Part shown: positions 24,270 through 35,751 of the stretch, piece by piece
How the letters are laid out: each line of letters opens with the position of its first letter
Numbering within the stretch: the stretch's first letter is position 1
NCBI GenBank assembly: GCA_038373865.1
Contig: JAXGGA010002958.1
Span: 47,350 to 111,349 of the forward strand
Reading direction: 5' to 3'
From: Uloborus plumipes
Lineage: Eukaryota > Arthropoda > Arachnida > Araneae > Uloboridae
Length of the DNA: 64,000 nt
Notes under the pieces: model-generated
Database searches by the model: none
What the model saw: the letters and a program-made list of their open reading frames with translations, nothing else
What the model was told of the DNA's origin: nothing
Program-made: the position numbers and the translations under genes

Positions 24270-26612
24270 TACAGTGAACTCTCACTTATGCGCCGGGCCA
24301 AGGGACCAACAGAAAAAGGCGCATAAGTGAGAGACGTATAAGTGAGCAAGTCTATTCAAAGGACTGAAACGCAACATAGGCTCTAATGAGAGAATGAATA
24401 AGAATGTTTCTATAGAAACGGGACATATTAAAATGGTTCGGCAATTACTGTAACGTAACTACAATGATAAAGAGAAAACAAAAATTGTAGCATACCTAAT
24501 CACAAACTGTTCATTTTAAAACGATGCATAATACACTGGCGGAAAAAAAAATCCCAACACCAAGAAAGACTTGTGTTAGATAAACGAAATTTGGCAGGCG
24601 TGTTTATACAACTGAAAGATGACATCGATTGAAATTTCGTGTTCCGCGCATAAGTGTGGCGCAGCTGGCGTCACTCAGAACATGCAAATAAGGCTTGTTT
24701 TAAAAGCGTGTTGTGAAGCTCGTGTGCATTATTTTTCCGTGAAATTTGACGAATTGCGTTCATGTTAGCCAGGATTGCCTTTAAAAAGACGAAGAAACCA
24801 TTATCAACAGCTCACCGAGTTTAAACGAGGTCGTACAATTTGGCTATGAGAAAGGTGGATTTTCATTTCGCGATATTGCAGATAAACTTGGGTGGAAATG
24901 TTTCCACCATGCATGATTATTGGAAGCTATGGTCAAAGGATGGTACTACCTCAAGAAGATCGAGTTCCGAGCTGCCACGTGGCACGACTGAGAAGGAAGA
25001 GCGCCGAATCTTGCGTACGGCTGTGGCGCATCGTACTGCATTTGCGGCTGACATTCGAGCTGCAGTTGATACTGTCGTGACCCAAGGAACGGTAAGAAAC
25101 TGTTTACTTCAAGGACAGCTCAGAGCCAGGCAGCCTGTAGCCGATATTCCATCGACTGCAAACCATTGCCTTTTCCGACAGCAGTGGTGCCACGACAGAG
25201 CTCACTGGAAGTCGGAGTGGAGATCTGTTGTAATTTTTGATGAAAACAGATTCTGAATTAGTGCCAGTGGTGGCTGTATATTGGTCAGAAGGAGGCCAGG
25301 GGACCGCCTGCATCCAAGCGGTCTACGGCCTAGACACACGGGACTCACACCTGGAGTTATGGTCTCTGGAGCAATTTCCTACGACAGCAGGGGCATTCTT
25401 GTGGTTATCCCAAACTCACTGACTGAAAATTTGTCATCAGTCTGTTAATTTAACCAGTAGTACAGCCCTTCATGCGTAGCATTCAAGGGGGCGTTTTCCA
25501 ACCGGATAACGCTCGCCCTCACATCGCTGCTGTAACGCAATGTGCTCTACAGAGTACTGACATGTAACCATGACCCAGTGGTCGGAAGTAGCGCGCTACA
25601 AGTAGCGAAACTACTGTAGTAGCTACATTTTTTAGTAGTTTGTAGTGTAGCGCACTACTTTTTAAAAAAAGTAGTGTAGTGAGTAGCGCGATACAAAAAT
25701 GTTGTAGTTTGTAGCGATTTCATAAAACTACTTTCTAATGAAGCAAAAAAAAAAAACAGAAAAAAAAAAAAAAAAAAAAAGATTCAATCGCGTCTGACTG
25801 GCGCATATCGTACACGATTTCCTTTGCGAAAGCAGTGAGAAAAATGAATCATACAAATTCGAGCTGACCTCAGGCATATCATTTTGACAACATAAGTTCT
25901 ATATGTTAAGACGGCATTGGTTTCTTTGGCGTCACCATTTTCATATTCCGCCAATATTTGCATTGAATATAGTGTATGGCTGAGGAAGGAAAATTTATGA
26001 ATGAGCAATAACTGAGTGTTAGTGTTTATAGCAACCGAGAATGTCATGTAAATGAATGCTTTAGCGCTCAATGCTCAGTTGGATTATTGTTCCAATGTCC
26101 ACCAAACATGGCAGCAATTTTAATAGAAGAGGATACAAATTTGATAGAAGATGACAATATCGAGCTGCCCTGGCCGGCGTATAATAAATATTTCACAGTT
26201 ATTGAAATGATTTTCGTGCAAACTTTGCACTTTGAACAAAAAACTTTCTGTTTCTAAGTCATCCGCATACAATTTAAAACTGCATATTGAAGTAAGTTAA
26301 GCATTTTTAGTTATGTTTCACACTTCAGATAGCTTATTTATTAATATTTCATAATGAATACTAGTACCGTTTAGTATGCTTTTCATATTTCTTTAGTTTT
26401 GCTTCTTTAGTGACGGAGTATTCAAAAATATTAAAATAATAAAAATCAATTATTAAATATTTTTGACATCATTTGAGACAATTGGAAAAACGTTTTCATT
26501 TCATTTTATCGGTGGCTTATTAATAGGGATGGTGTTCAAACCGAGACCCAACTCCCCAAGGGCGTAGCCAGGACTCACGTTAGGGGGGTGCAAGCAGTGG
26601 CACCCCAATAGG

Positions 26613-26627
26613 AGGTCACTGTGACCT
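26613..26627. promoter_or_regulatory. AGGTCA-type inverted palindrome (IR3), left
   Basis: AGGTCACTGTGACCT is two AGGTCA half-sites inverted with a 3-bp gap, the arrangement bound by steroid-type nuclear receptors in animals. It lies in the subterminal region of the innermost hAT-like element. Its role in the element (transposase binding) or as a receptor site is unproven. Confidence 0.35.
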
Positions 26628-27185
26628 CCCAAAAAGTTCTTATCCGATACAAATTGGCTGATGAAATTTGAAAACAGTGAGACAGTATTGCAAGGCTGAA
26701 CTTTATTTTATTTTATTTTTTTTCTTTAATTAATTAATTTATTCATTTTTGTGATGCCTCACGTCTCTTTTGGTAAATAAGAATGCATTTTTTTAATCAT
26801 TCAGTAAAGTTCTGAGTTTCATTCGGTAAATTAAAAATTTTCTCCTCAAAAACAGGCAAGCTTACTTATAATATTTCACCCTAAAATTTTTATTCTTCGC
26901 ATACTCAGATTAAAAAAGTTGTTTTTATGCTAAAAGACAAATTTGGGTTTGGTACAAGGATCCGTGTTAGGTAAAGAATGAAGCTGATTTTCTGATGTGG
27001 CGCCAAGGACTTAAAACTTATTGGTGGGAGAGGATGCGAAGGGGGGGGGGAGACTCTCAATGACCGAATGAAATTCCAAATTTCACCGAGTAATAAAATA
27101 CGAACTTATTTGTCTGCATCAGCATGTTACAATGAAAAGCAGGAAAGGGGACAAAATCGTTTGTCAAAAAAATAAATAAAATGGG

Positions 27186-27200
27186 AGGTCACAGTGACCT
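27186..27200. promoter_or_regulatory. AGGTCA-type inverted palindrome (IR3), right
   Basis: AGGTCACAGTGACCT, a perfect 15-bp IR3 palindrome, in the mirror position to the one at 26613. The flanking GG/CC extends the palindrome. Confidence 0.35.
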
Positions 27201-28532
27201 CCCATTGACTCTGATCTAGGGGGTGCAGCTGCACCCCCCTAGCTACGCCCTTGCCAACCCCCTTGAAACTCAAAATTAAATTCCTACAATGAAAATTCAA
27301 TTTTTTTTCTCATATGTTTTTGAAAAGTAGCGAAGTAGCGACTACTTTTCAAAAGTAGTGTAGCGCGCTACATTAAAAAAAAAGTAGTTGTAGCTGTAGT
27401 TAACTACATTTATAAGAAAGTAGTTGTAGTTGTAGTTCGCTACAAAAAATATGTAGTTTTTCCAACCACTGCCATGACCTGCAAAATCACCAAGTCTGTC
27501 TCCAATTGATAACGTATGGGATATTATGGGATGTCACCTCGAGCATCATCCACAGTCAGCAATGACGGTCCTAGTATTGACACACCAAGTGCAACAAGCA
27601 TGGAACTTCATACCACAAAGTGATATTCGGCACCTGTATGACATAATGCATACACGCTTGCAGGCTTGCCTTCAAAATTCTGGAGGTTACACTCTCTATT
27701 AAATTAACATAATTTCACATTTGCACAGCATTTTCTTGAGCTTAAATTAGCCAGTGATCTTGTGCATTTAATCAATTTAACATGTTAACTAGACAACTGC
27801 ATTACCCAAATTTCATTACTCTACGGCAATTTTTTCTTGGTGTTGGGATTTTTTTTTCCGCCAGTGTAGATAATCGTCCCTCTCCGAACTCTAGTTCATG
27901 CGGAAAAAGTGCCTTCAGTGAGCAATAAAGGCGAAAGATTAAAGAGGAAAGTGAAGAAAAATGCTTATTTTTAAGGAAAATAAATTAAATTTTTTACATT
28001 TTAGAGAAACTTCGGCGTATAAGTGAAATATTTATCTTTAGAGCGACGCATAAATGAATGAGACTATCATTATTTTGCTATGGAATAGGACCATTTAAAA
28101 TCGTCGTATAAATGAAAAAGCGCATAAATGAGGCAGCGTATAAGTGAGAGTTCACTGTAGTATATTCTAGTCGTGAAAATGCAATGTGTGGAATCTAAAA
28201 GGTAGTTCAAATAATATAGAGTTAGAATTTTAACTATACTTCTTATGTGTACTCGCATTTAAACGATTTTTTATACAATCCGTTTTTTTTTAAATATTAA
28301 ATGCTTTTTATCAATTTACCAGTGAATATCTCACAGATTCTGACCAGTAAATGTTGGCTAATGCAAGATGTATCCATTATTCTTAAATAACATTCAATTT
28401 TGTAATTTATATTTCTTTGTAAAAAAAAACTGTGGAACAGTTAAAATCGAGGAAACTAAAATTGAACAACAGTATTTGTTTCGTATGTCACCTCTTGAAA
28501 TTACGTCGTTCTTCAAAATAATGTTATGCACC

Positions 28533-28561
28533 CTTAAAATTAATTTTTGGTTACGCCACTG
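28533..28561 (-). repeat. Solo hAT-like end
   Basis: On the minus strand this reads CAGTGGCGTAACCAAAAATT, the usual look of a hAT terminal repeat. No partner end or target duplication was found, so it is a lead only. Confidence 0.35.
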
Positions 28562-28614
28562 CAGTGATTTGAACGGATTATCAAATAGGGCACTAAACAA
28601 CTAGAAAAGAGGTA

Positions 28615-28773
28615 CTGTCCTCCCTACTTAATGGGGTAACGGATAAACGAATACCCCACTTATACGAATAAAATATCTCGGAACCGATGCCCAAAGACGT
28701 AATGTTTAAGATCTCCGCTTAATCGAATACTATTTCTTGGAGCCGACAGTATTCGTTTAAGCGGGGCCGAGGG
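28615..28773 (-). mobile_element. ~160-bp TA MITE (GGCCCCGCTTAA family)
   Basis: It follows TA at 28613-28614 and precedes TA at 28774-28775. It starts CTGTCCTCCCTACTTAAT and ends GCGGGGCCGAGGG, where the last bases should be CGACAG. The internal word order matches 40747-40921 in reverse complement. Non-coding; nearly the whole unit consists of GATTAAGCGGGG / ACGAATA words in both orientations. Confidence 0.82.
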
Positions 28774-29251
28774 TATTCACAAAAAAAATGAATAGCATCG
28801 TCAACAAGAAAATAAAATTCACAGTTCCGTCAACAGTAAAATGACTGCGTGCAATAAATTTGTTTTCAAGATATTTGGATCGAAAACCTGAAGTTCAAAA
28901 AGAAAAAAACTCTCCGTTTCGTCCAATTACGGCTGACCTCAGAATATTGTCAATGATAGTTTTCTAGAATGGTGCATGACCCGGTCATGTGTATTATTTC
29001 CTCTTACTGAAGGAAAATTGTTCTTCTAAAACTAAATGAGAATACTTTTGCTAGAGGAAATGAAATATTTCGCGGGTACTATATATGTAAACATTAAAAA
29101 TTGAAATAAAAAACTAAATAAATTAATACTATTTTTATTTCAAGACCAAGTTTGTCCAGAGGTAAATAACTGTGTGTCGGTGTGGTGTTTTCTTTTTTCT
29201 CTCTTTCCTTCTTTTAGTTTTAACACCAACATCGGTGTTTTTTTTCGCATA

Positions 29252-29437
29252 CTGTCGTCCCCGCTTAAACGATTACTGTCGGCTCCAAAAGATGTTATTC
29301 GATTAAGCGGGGTATTTGTTTAAGCGGGGACCTTTAACATTGCGTCTATGGCATTAGAAAATATTCGGTTCCGTGATGTTTTATTCGTGTAAGCGGGGTA
29401 TTCGTTTATTCGTTACCCGATTAAACGGGTCTGACAG
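29252..29437 (+). mobile_element. 186-bp TA MITE (GGCCCCGCTTAA family)
   Basis: Starts CTGTCGTCCCCGCTTAAACG after TA and ends AAACGGGTCTGACAG before TA (29438-29439). Same family as 40747-40921, same strand. It lies inverted relative to 28615-28773 about 480 bp away. Confidence 0.87.
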
Positions 29438-29439
29438 TA

Positions 29440-30518
29440 TTTTCATCTCTTTTTGACTATATAGTATTTTGTCCATTTTTTATATTATCATTTGAAACAA
29501 AATATTTAAAAGAGAAAAAAAACAACCGTTAAAGTGTATCAAAATTATTACCCATTTTCTAATGAATTAAATATTAATAATTTTCTCCTTGAAATAAAAA
29601 AAAATCAGAACAAAATTTAGACAGAAAATTTTTTTAAAAAAGGAACTTTTTTTTTTCTTCAAAAAATTGTTTCTGCGTCAAGACTTTTCTTTTCCTTTTT
29701 AATTTTTTTATTATTATTTGTTTAATGCGTTAAAAATTGTTATACCTGCTCAAGCGCTGATTTCTATTTGCTCATTTTTACGTTATCGAGGTTTATTTAA
29801 TGTTCCATTAATATAATTTTTCGTTAGATTTTTCTCTTGAAGAAACCTTCATACATTTCTATGGGACAAACACTACAAATGTATTCCGATTATTCAACAA
29901 AGTTTTCGAATTTTCGGGTAAAAACTTCTCTTTCTGTTCTTATGAACTTTTTTCATTTTTTAACCAAATACATTTAAACTCAGAACGAAAAACAGTAGTA
30001 CTTTTGTGTTGAAAATGTTGGTAATAGAAACAAAGAGTTATTGAAAGACAAACAATTCTGACACGTGTTTCGGGGTTACAAATCATCCCTTTTTAATAAA
30101 AAATAAGTGAAATTTTCAATTAACACACATCATCCCGAAAAGGAAAAACAATCTAAAATGTTTGTAATCGTTTTCGAATTTAGCTATTTAATAACCTTTT
30201 AAAAATGTTATTTCTACTTAAACTGTTAAAAAATTCTCTGAAAAAAACAAAATAAGCAATTATTTATTTACTAAAGCTGTTCATGGAAATATTTTACCTA
30301 ACAAATCATTTGTTATTGAGAATTAAATTTTCTCTGATGTAAGCTAAATTATCTTTTTCGTTAGTTCTTTCTTTTCTTCTTTTTCGGCTTCAGACTCAAT
30401 TAAAATAATAGTTAAAGTCAAAAGAGATTTGACCCTTAATTATTTTTAATTGAACACTCAGTGGGGTTTTAAAGATTTTCTGGTGCTTAGTTTTTCTTTA
30501 AATGCTCAAAGTAAAAAG
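29440..30518. other. Unassigned AT-rich sequence
   Basis: No recognised gene or repeat boundary. Confidence 0.35.
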
Positions 30519-30520
30519 TA

Positions 30521-31805
30521 GGGGAGACCGTTGTACCTTGGAACACTTTTCAGTTTTTTGGGGATAAAGCTTTGGAATTCGTCGATATTGCCCGACTTTC
30601 GATTCCAATACCTTACAACAGTATTGACTTACAGTTATGCGTACCAAAATTGTTATTCCATCATGCATTGGAGAAGTTATGAAGGGAATCCAAAGAGACG
30701 TTTTGTTCCAAGTTACAACAATGGTCATGTACTTTGAAACGGAGAGTGTTGTACCTTGAAACGCTTGGTATTTTTGAGGAAAAATTAAGAATACAGTATG
30801 AAAACACTTTTATTCTTAGTAATAGCAGTAAAAAACCTTTAAAACGTTAATAGAAATAATAACTGTATCAATAACCACGTAATACAATAAACGCAAATCT
30901 TTGAATAAAAACGAATCAATAAACTGACACAACATGAACAAAAAAAGGTTGAAGTTTTAGGAGTTTTCCCTGATCTTTGACGCTGACTATGACTTTCCAC
31001 TTTGACTTGAGAATTTTTCTCTTGAGACTTTCCTTTTTTTTTATTTCACAATCATTTTATAAAATAGGAACTTAAAAAATTTTCTTTCCTTTGGTCCGGT
31101 CGCTTCCTCCTGTAGCTGGATCAGGAAGAAGAGCCGTAATGTCTTAGATATCTATAGAAACGATATCAGGCACTGATGGGTAAAGAAACGAATTGTTGAG
31201 AGATTTTCTCAAGTAGCTCACTTCGAACTCTCTTTGTGACAGTTTTTTGGTAATACAGCCTACATAATGAATTATGCTTCTTTTGCCGAGAAATTTTACC
31301 AGAACAAATGCTCCAACTGAGATGATGGTAGTTTATTTCCTCCTCGTCGTCTTCTTCTTCTTGTGGAAAAACATATGAGGAGCTGTCTTCTGTGGAAGAA
31401 AACAGTTCTTCATATGTTCCAAGGTATAAGACCCTTTTTGTTCCAAGGTACAGCATGGACTTCATTTTGGAAAAATGGCAACTACCCAAACCTCACATTT
31501 TTCTTATTAAAATTGGTATGAAATTTGGTTTCTAAACAGTATAAAGAACCATAACGGATAACAATGAAACACTTACCTTCGAAAATGTGGGAGATAGAGT
31601 CCAACGCGACAATCTCAAAAAACTCCTTTTTATCACTTTTATTAGTTTACAATCCAAAATGACTTGCACTGATAAAACTACACTGACAAGTGATGCCTCC
31701 CAAGAGAAAATTTTAGACCTGGAAAGATCCAATACATAACAACACCAACCGAGGCTAGTTCAAACGTTTTACGGTACAACGTTATCAAGGTACAACAATC
31801 TCCCC
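30521..31805 (-). mobile_element. 1.3 kb TA-flanked element with GGGGAGA ends (pogo-like?)
   Basis: GGGGAGACCGTTGTACCTTG follows TA at 30519-30520, and CAAGGTACAACAATCTCCCC precedes TA at 31806-31807. The word TTGTACCTTG[GA]AAC recurs inside the left end (about 30531, 30750), and its reverse complement occurs near 31420-31450 and 31770-31795, a subterminal motif array. A minus-strand frame at 31166-31489 (107 codons, with an acidic run and GKISRQKKHNS) may be a transposase C-terminal relic, but the similarity is weak. The architecture is the same as at 44752-46422 and 50418-51703. Confidence 0.8.
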
Positions 31806-31807
31806 TA

Positions 31808-33110
31808 ATATTTAAAAAAAAAAGAGTTCGTAAGCTTTTCACGGGCAGAAAAAATGCCCGGCGCGGTTGCGGACGGCAGGCCGAATGTTGGAAGCCTGCC
31901 TCTACAGGTTAATCATTTTCTAAAGAAAAATTCATACATTGAAAAAGTAATCTTAGTTGCAAATGACTAAACTTCAGCTGATAATCCTGAAAACAGTTCG
32001 TTTGCAGTTTTGCCGAGATGAACAAACAAGAGAGGAGTTTCTCATTGTTCAAAATTATTTTTTTCTGAAAGAGAGCACGGTTGAAAGCGTGGGGGTTAAT
32101 TTCTTTTTTTCGGAATTTTGATTCATTTTCTTTCCTCAAAAGAAATAAAAAACTATAAGAAGCTTAGTTGCTCTTTTAGTTTCGCTGCTGACGTTATAAG
32201 TGGCAAAACGAACCAAGCAAGACCACTATGTAGACAAACCGCCATTTTGGGTCAGATTTTTCATTGTTGCTGAGCTGGGGTCCCTAGAGATCTAAAGTGG
32301 CTGATGTGCGGGTATGGCTTTGTACCAATGATTCTTCACTTGTGACGTCTTACTTGACCTTTTGTTTTAGAAATCGGACATTTGAAAAAAAAAAAACTGT
32401 TGGGAAAATAAAAGTTTTTTTTTGTTTCGTTTTTATGCTGTTATTATAATTTCTTATCCTATCAATATCGGTGACTTCAGTAGTACTTCTGACTGAAGGA
32501 AACACCTCCGTTTTGAAAACATAATTTGTTTGCGGTCTTACGAGACAAATAAACAATTGTGCAAGCACAAACTTTTAAGTAACAAAAATTAAAAGAAAAC
32601 ATGATGCAACTAAGAAACATTCATAAACTGTCTCGCGATTTCGTAATAATATGTTTTCGACGGAGCAAAAGGCAGCTCTCATAGCGGAAATCTCAAGCCC
32701 GCTTTTACCAGAGTTCGTCCAGAATTATGTTTAAACAACAGTAGGTTCAAGGCGAAAAACAGCAAAGAAAATTAGTTTATTTACAACTGTGTAGAAAGTC
32801 TGACAATTATCTCAATCATCATTACAAAGACACTGATGATTTTTCGCTTTCTGATTCATGAAATGGTAATTGAGGTCAGACGTCAGCATTCAGCTCTTTT
32901 GCCAGAAATATTCGTTTGCTTAAGAAAAGTGAAACTAGATGATAATATTTTCTTAGATTTGCATTAAATAAAGTAAATAATGAAACGGAAGTTTAATGGA
33001 AAAACGTAAATCAGTTTTTTCCTCTTTTAATAAATTCTACAAGCGTGAATCAATATTTGTGCGATAAGAATTTCATTTCAGGGGCATTTCCTTCCCGTGA
33101 AGTTTTTAGT
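31808..33110. other. Unassigned AT-rich sequence
   Basis: No gene recognised. The minus-strand frames at 31909 and 32350 are short and without motifs. Confidence 0.35.
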
Positions 33111-33111
33111 A

Positions 33112-33671
33112 CACTGTTAAAACTACAGGTTGCACATATGCACAAGGCACCTTTAAGGGTGAAACACTTGTAGCACCAGCGGCACCGCCTGAGGGTTGAC
33201 ACTGGACTCCCTATGGCACCCTTGAAGTGTCATTTGGCTTCTTCGGGTGCCATGGGTCACCCAAAAGGGTGCATAAGACACCCATAGGATGCTCCATGAA
33301 GACAAATGGCACCTTCAATTCTGTACCTCAGTAACCAGACTAACGTAAGGCCATTTTTGTAACTTTTCAGTCGAGGGGAAAACGATTGTCGGATGCATGA
33401 TAAGGATAGGACGCGCGCTCTTTTAATGGTGCTAAATAATTGTGAAGGACTCCGTTTTATAGAATACCGTTTTCAAGGGTCGATGCAGAATAAGATTCGA
33501 CATACAATGCACTATTAAAGTGAAAATCGCCATTTTTGGACTTACGTCCTTCTGGTTCTGAGGTACAGAATTGTGCCATAGGGAGTCAAGTGGCACCCCT
33601 CAGGGGGTGCCTCTGGTGCTACAACGTTTCACCCTTAAAGGTGCCTTGTGCAACCTATAGTTTTAGCAGTA
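33112..33671. mobile_element. Palindromic TA MITE (CACTGTTAAAACTACAGG ends), interrupted
   Basis: The left end CACTGTTAAAACTACAGG follows TA. The right end CCTATAGTTTTAGCAGTA carries point changes. Almost the whole element folds back on itself: GGCACCTTTAAGGGTG, GGTGCCATGGGT and TGGCACC blocks recur inverted. It is split by the 248-bp element at 33321-33568. The uninterrupted relative is 42893-43171. Confidence 0.85.
33321..33568. mobile_element. 248-bp MITE with CTGTACCTCAG ends and 4-bp TSD
   Basis: CTGTACCTCAG at the left and CTGAGGTACAG at the right, with AATT outside both ends (33317-33320, 33569-33572). The inverted match continues as ACCAGACTAACGTAAG / CTTACGTCCTTCTGGT. A second copy at 55891-56135 is flanked by ATAT on both sides. 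Two copies with different 4-bp duplications make the boundaries solid. The superfamily is unassigned. Confidence 0.88.
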
Positions 33672-33872
33672 TACAGTAATCCAAAGTTTTAATTTATAAC
33701 GGAGATAAAATGCTGAAATTGTAACCCACATCAAAATCAACCTGAGCAGTAAGCTCCTTGAAAAAGAAGGATCATAGACCAGCATTTTAAGACCACAAAC
33801 CAGCATTAATAACTTAACTACTGCAAAAAAGAAGTAATGTTGGGTTCAAATCTTGTCTCGAGCCTAGATATA

Positions 33873-35299
33873 CACTGGCGGAAAAAAAATCCCAACACCA
33901 AGAAAGACTTGTGTTAGATAAACGAAATTTGGTAGGCGTGTTTATACAACTGAAAGATGACATCGATTGAAATTTCGTGTTCCGCGCATAAGTGTGGCGC
34001 AGCTGGCGTCACTCAGAACATGCAAATAAGGCTTGTTTTAAAAGCGTGTTGTGAAGCTCATGTGTATTATTTTTCCGTGAAATTAAACGAATTGCGTTTA
34101 TGTTAGCCAGGAATACCTTTTAAGAAGACGAAGAAGCCATTATTAACAGCTCACAGAGTTTAAACGAGGTCGTACAATTTGGCTACGAGAAGGTGGATTT
34201 TCATTTCGTAATATTGCAGAAAGACTTGGGTGGGAATGTTTCCACCATACATGATTATTGGAAGCTATGGTCAAGGGATGGTACTACCTCAAGAAGATCG
34301 AGTTCCGAGCTGCCACGTGGCACGACTGAGAAGGAAGATCGCCGAATCTTGCTTACGGCTGTGGCGTATCGTACTGCATCTGCGACTGACATTCGAGCTG
34401 CAGTTGGTACCGTCGTGACCCAAGGAACGGTAAGAAACTGTTTACTTCAAGGACAGCTCCGAGCCAGGCAGTCTGTAGCCGGTATTCCATTGACTGCAAA
34501 CCATTGCCTTTTTCGACGGCAGTGGTGCAACGACAGAGCTCACTGGAAGTCGGAGTGGAGATCTGTTGTAGTTTTTGATGAAAACAGATTCTAAATTAGT
34601 GCCAGTAGTGGCTGTATATTGGCCAGAAGGTGACCAGGGGACCGCCTGCATTCAAGCGGTCTACGGCCTAGACACACGGGACTCACACCTGGAGTTATGG
34701 TCTTTGGAATAATTTCCTACGACAGCAAGGGCATTCTTGCGGTTATCCCAAAGTCACTGACTGAAAATTTGTCGTCAGTCTGTTAATTTAACCAGTAGTA
34801 CAGCCCTTCGTGAGTAGCATTCAAGGGGGCGTTTTCCAACCGGATAACGCTCGCCCTCACATCGTTGCTGTAACGCAATGTGCTCTACAGAGTGCTGACA
34901 TGTTACCATGACCTGCAAAATCACCAGGTCTGTCTCCAATTGATAACGTATGGGATATCATGGGATGGCACCTCGAGCATCATCCACAGTCAGCAATGAC
35001 GGTCCTAGTATTGACACAGCACGTGCAACAAGCATAGCACTCCATACCACAAAGTGACATTCAGCACCTGTATGACATAATGCATGCACGCTTGCAGGCT
35101 TGCCTTCAAAATTCTGGAGGTTACACCGTCTATTAAATTAACATAATTTTATATTTGCACAGCATTTTCTTGAGTTTAAATTAGTCAGTGATCTTGTACA
35201 TTTAATCAATTAAACATGTTAACTAGACAATTGCATTACCCAAATGTCATTACTCTACGGCAATTTTTTCCTGGTGTTGGGATTTTTTTTCCGCCAGTG
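33873..35299 (+). mobile_element. Dead Tc1-like transposon, copy 2
   Basis: Ends and TA flanks as in copy 1 (TA at 33871-33872 and 35300-35301). At 1427 bp it is uninterrupted and so shows the layout of the family: about 270 bp of leader, the transposase relic, and a short trailer. Most of the sequence is near-identical to copy 1. Confidence 0.95.
34150..35136 (+). pseudogene. Tc1-like transposase pseudogene, copy 2
   Basis: Readable in shifting frames: FKRGRTIWLREGGFSFRNIA (helix-turn-helix), then HDYWKLW, RGTTEKEDRR, DRAHWKSEW and VVFDENRF followed by a stop (TAA here, TGA in copy 1), then LRPRHTGLTPGVMV, FQPDNARPH and SPIDNVWD. Lesions shared with copy 1 are the frame change after the first helix-turn-helix, the stop after ENRF, TGA at the Trp of the PWPA motif, and Asp at the catalytic Glu position. 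It ends NSGGYTVY and a stop. No active enzyme is possible. Confidence 0.87.
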
Positions 35300-35319
35300 T
35301 ATTTTCTCTCTCTCTTGTC

Positions 35320-35593
35320 CAGGAGCGGATACAAGGGAGAGGAGATGCGGGCGATCGCCCCTCCCTTGAGGGACTCTCAACTAGTAAATTTTCAACATTG
35401 AAGCTCAAAAAACTTTATTTTAGATGAGTTATAATGAGGTTGAAGGATGGAAATTTGGGCTTTCCCTCGGAAATGTTTCGAAACTGAAGTCCGAAACTTA
35501 TGTGATCCATATTTACAAACCAGTATGAATAGTAAAATGTGACTAATAAAAGTCAACCGCTCCTCCCTTGAACAAGTTCTGGATCCGCCCTTG
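35320..35593. mobile_element. 274-bp hAT MITE with 8-bp TSD
   Basis: CAGGAGCGGATACAAGGG and CTGGATCCGCCCTTG form imperfect ends. The TSD ctcttgtc lies at 35312-35319 and 35594-35601. A CTCCCTTGA-type block sits just inside both ends. It lies 20 bp downstream of the dead Tc1-like copy 2 and is non-coding. Confidence 0.87.
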
Positions 35594-35751
35594 CTCTTGT
35601 CCTTTCCTGGGATGAATGTGTTGGTATGCTGTGAATGGTTTGCTACCCTGTAAACGTGTGTAAAGGACGGTACAGTTGGAAAAGCGAAGCAGAGCACTCC
35701 AAATTGCTAGCCTAGCTGGCACAAGTTCCCAAAAATCATTTTTAGCCATAA

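Larger units (their letters stand above)
26557..27253. mobile_element. hAT-like element, innermost layer
   Basis: CAAGGGCGTAGCC at the left and AGCTACGCCCTTG at the right form the ends. The flanking 8-mers (caactccc / ccaacccc register) match imperfectly, so the target duplication is only approximate. GC-rich subterminal blocks include an inverted AGGTCA palindrome near each end. 697 bp, non-coding. Confidence 0.75.
25576..27471 (+). mobile_element. hAT-like element with 8-bp TSD, itself interrupted
   Basis: The ends are CAGTGGTCGGAAGTAGCGCG and AACTACATAT-like sequence running to TCCAACCACTG. The TSD ccatgacc lies at 25568-25575 and 27472-27479. The uninterrupted copy at 33873-35299 has a single ccatgacc at the matching place, which proves the empty site. 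Removing the inner element (26557-27253) leaves about 1.2 kb. Subterminal arrays of TAGCGxGCTAC / GTAGTTGTAG match the 303-bp MITE at 19818. No transposase frame was recognised. Confidence 0.93.
24811..27702 (+). pseudogene. Tc1-like transposase pseudogene, copy 1
   Basis: The remains of a Tc1-family DDE transposase can be read in pieces. There is an N-terminal helix-turn-helix region (TEFKRGRTIW, shifted frame), then a long frame to 25256 with the region before the first catalytic Asp ending FDENRF and a stop. Further pieces include LRPRHTGLTPGVMVSGAISYDSR-like sequence, and FQPDNARPH with the second Asp. The hAT insertion lies inside the PWPA-equivalent motif. The 3' part (SPIDNVWDIMG, then NSGGY near the end) resumes at 27472. 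The Trp codon of that motif reads TGA, and the catalytic Glu position is Asp (PID). It cannot encode an active enzyme. Confidence 0.85.
24534..27866 (+). mobile_element. Dead Tc1-like transposon, copy 1, with nested hAT
   Basis: The ends CACTGGCGGAAAAA and TTTTTCCGCCAGTG are flanked by TA at 24532-24533 and 27867-27868; the inverted match continues through ATCCCAACACCAAGAAA. Without the hAT element (25576-27471 plus one 8-bp target copy) it is 1429 bp, against 1427 bp for the copy at 33873-35299. It carries a transposase pseudogene. The target is the MITE at 24272-28157. Confidence 0.93.
24272..28157 (-). mobile_element. TA MITE (CAGTGAACTCTCACTTAT ends) split by nested transposons
   Basis: The outermost layer. 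CAGTGAACTCTCACTTAT follows TA at 24270-24271, and ATAAGTGAGAGTTCACTG precedes TA at 28158-28159. Without the inserted block (24534-27866 plus TA) it is about 551 bp, matching the intact relative at 44122-44676 (555 bp) but in the opposite orientation. Subterminal words (GCGCATAAGTGAGAG, CGTATAAGTGA) repeat the end motif. It is non-coding; TA duplication and CAGT ends suggest a pogo/Tc1-type partner transposase. Confidence 0.9.
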
